Assembly (NCBI GenBank): GCA_041499035.1
Contig: JBGQJK010000035.1
Span: forward strand, 1 to 6,209
Source of the DNA: DATFUL01 sp041499035
Lineage (GTDB): Bacteria > Patescibacteriota > Microgenomatia > UBA8517
Direction: 5' to 3'
DNA length: 6,209 bases
Part shown: piece by piece, positions 6,186-6,209 of the stretch
Numbering within the stretch: the stretch's first letter is position 1
How the letters are laid out: every line of letters starts with the position of its first letter
Position numbers and translations under genes: made by a program
Notes under the pieces: generated by a model
Database searches by the model: none
Seen by the model: the letters and a program-made list of their open reading frames with translations, nothing else
Told to the model about the DNA's origin: nothing

Positions 6186-6209
6186 GCATCAAATACTGGT
6201 TCTGCATCT

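Noticed and set aside
1..6209. RNA genes, CRISPR arrays, insertion sequences or attachment sites
   Set aside because: Nearly all bases are accounted for by coding sequence with recognisable motifs; I saw no spaced direct repeats, transposase-like frames or tRNA-like folds, though a covariance-model scan was not possible.

Overview
The window reads as a gene-dense, moderately AT-rich bacterial locus for building and decorating the cell surface. It holds four complete genes and the 3' end of a fifth. Its style fits the Candidate Phyla Radiation (Patescibacteria), most likely a Microgenomates-like lineage. The grounds are a Pro-Thr-repeat surface protein with a Cys-rich module, an LCP protein with a GPDLTDT motif, several multi-membrane GT-C glycosyltransferases, starts without clear Shine-Dalgarno sequences, and almost no spacer DNA. 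This placement rests on recalled family style; no rRNA or universal marker gene is present. Stops are TAA and TAG, and no gene has an in-frame TGA, so nothing suggests the TGA-to-glycine code of Gracilibacteria.

Layout: bases 1-363 (+) are the C-terminus of a secreted or surface protein: Pro-Thr repeats, an eight-Cys module, more Pro-Thr repeats, LPQSG and a final membrane helix. Six bases later, and convergent, 370-2820 (-) encodes an 816-residue fusion of two GT-C glycosyltransferase units. The first is Gpi18/GT87-like and the second is a protein O-mannosyltransferase (PMT, GT39). Divergent from it and overlapping its 5' end by 39 nt is a two-gene + strand unit: a 394-residue GT-C-like membrane protein (2782-3966) and a 374-residue PIG-V/GPI18-like mannosyltransferase (3960-5084), overlapping by 7 nt. 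The second ends in a 4-nt convergent overlap with 5081-6166 (-), a LytR-CpsA-Psr (LCP) protein. Only 364-369 and 6167-6209 lie outside coding sequence; no gene-free stretch exceeds 43 bases.

How they may work together (inference): the three membrane glycosyltransferases would use polyprenyl-phosphate sugars on the outer face of the membrane. The PMT half could mannosylate Ser/Thr of exported proteins, and the neighbouring Pro-Thr-rich protein is a natural candidate substrate. The LCP protein would transfer a lipid-linked glycopolymer to the cell wall or another surface acceptor. No synthase for the lipid-linked sugar donor is in the window.

The most unusual points are the double GT-C fusion, the head-to-head overlap with each predicted promoter inside the opposite gene, and extended -10 boxes so close to two start codons that leaderless or nearly leaderless transcripts are predicted.
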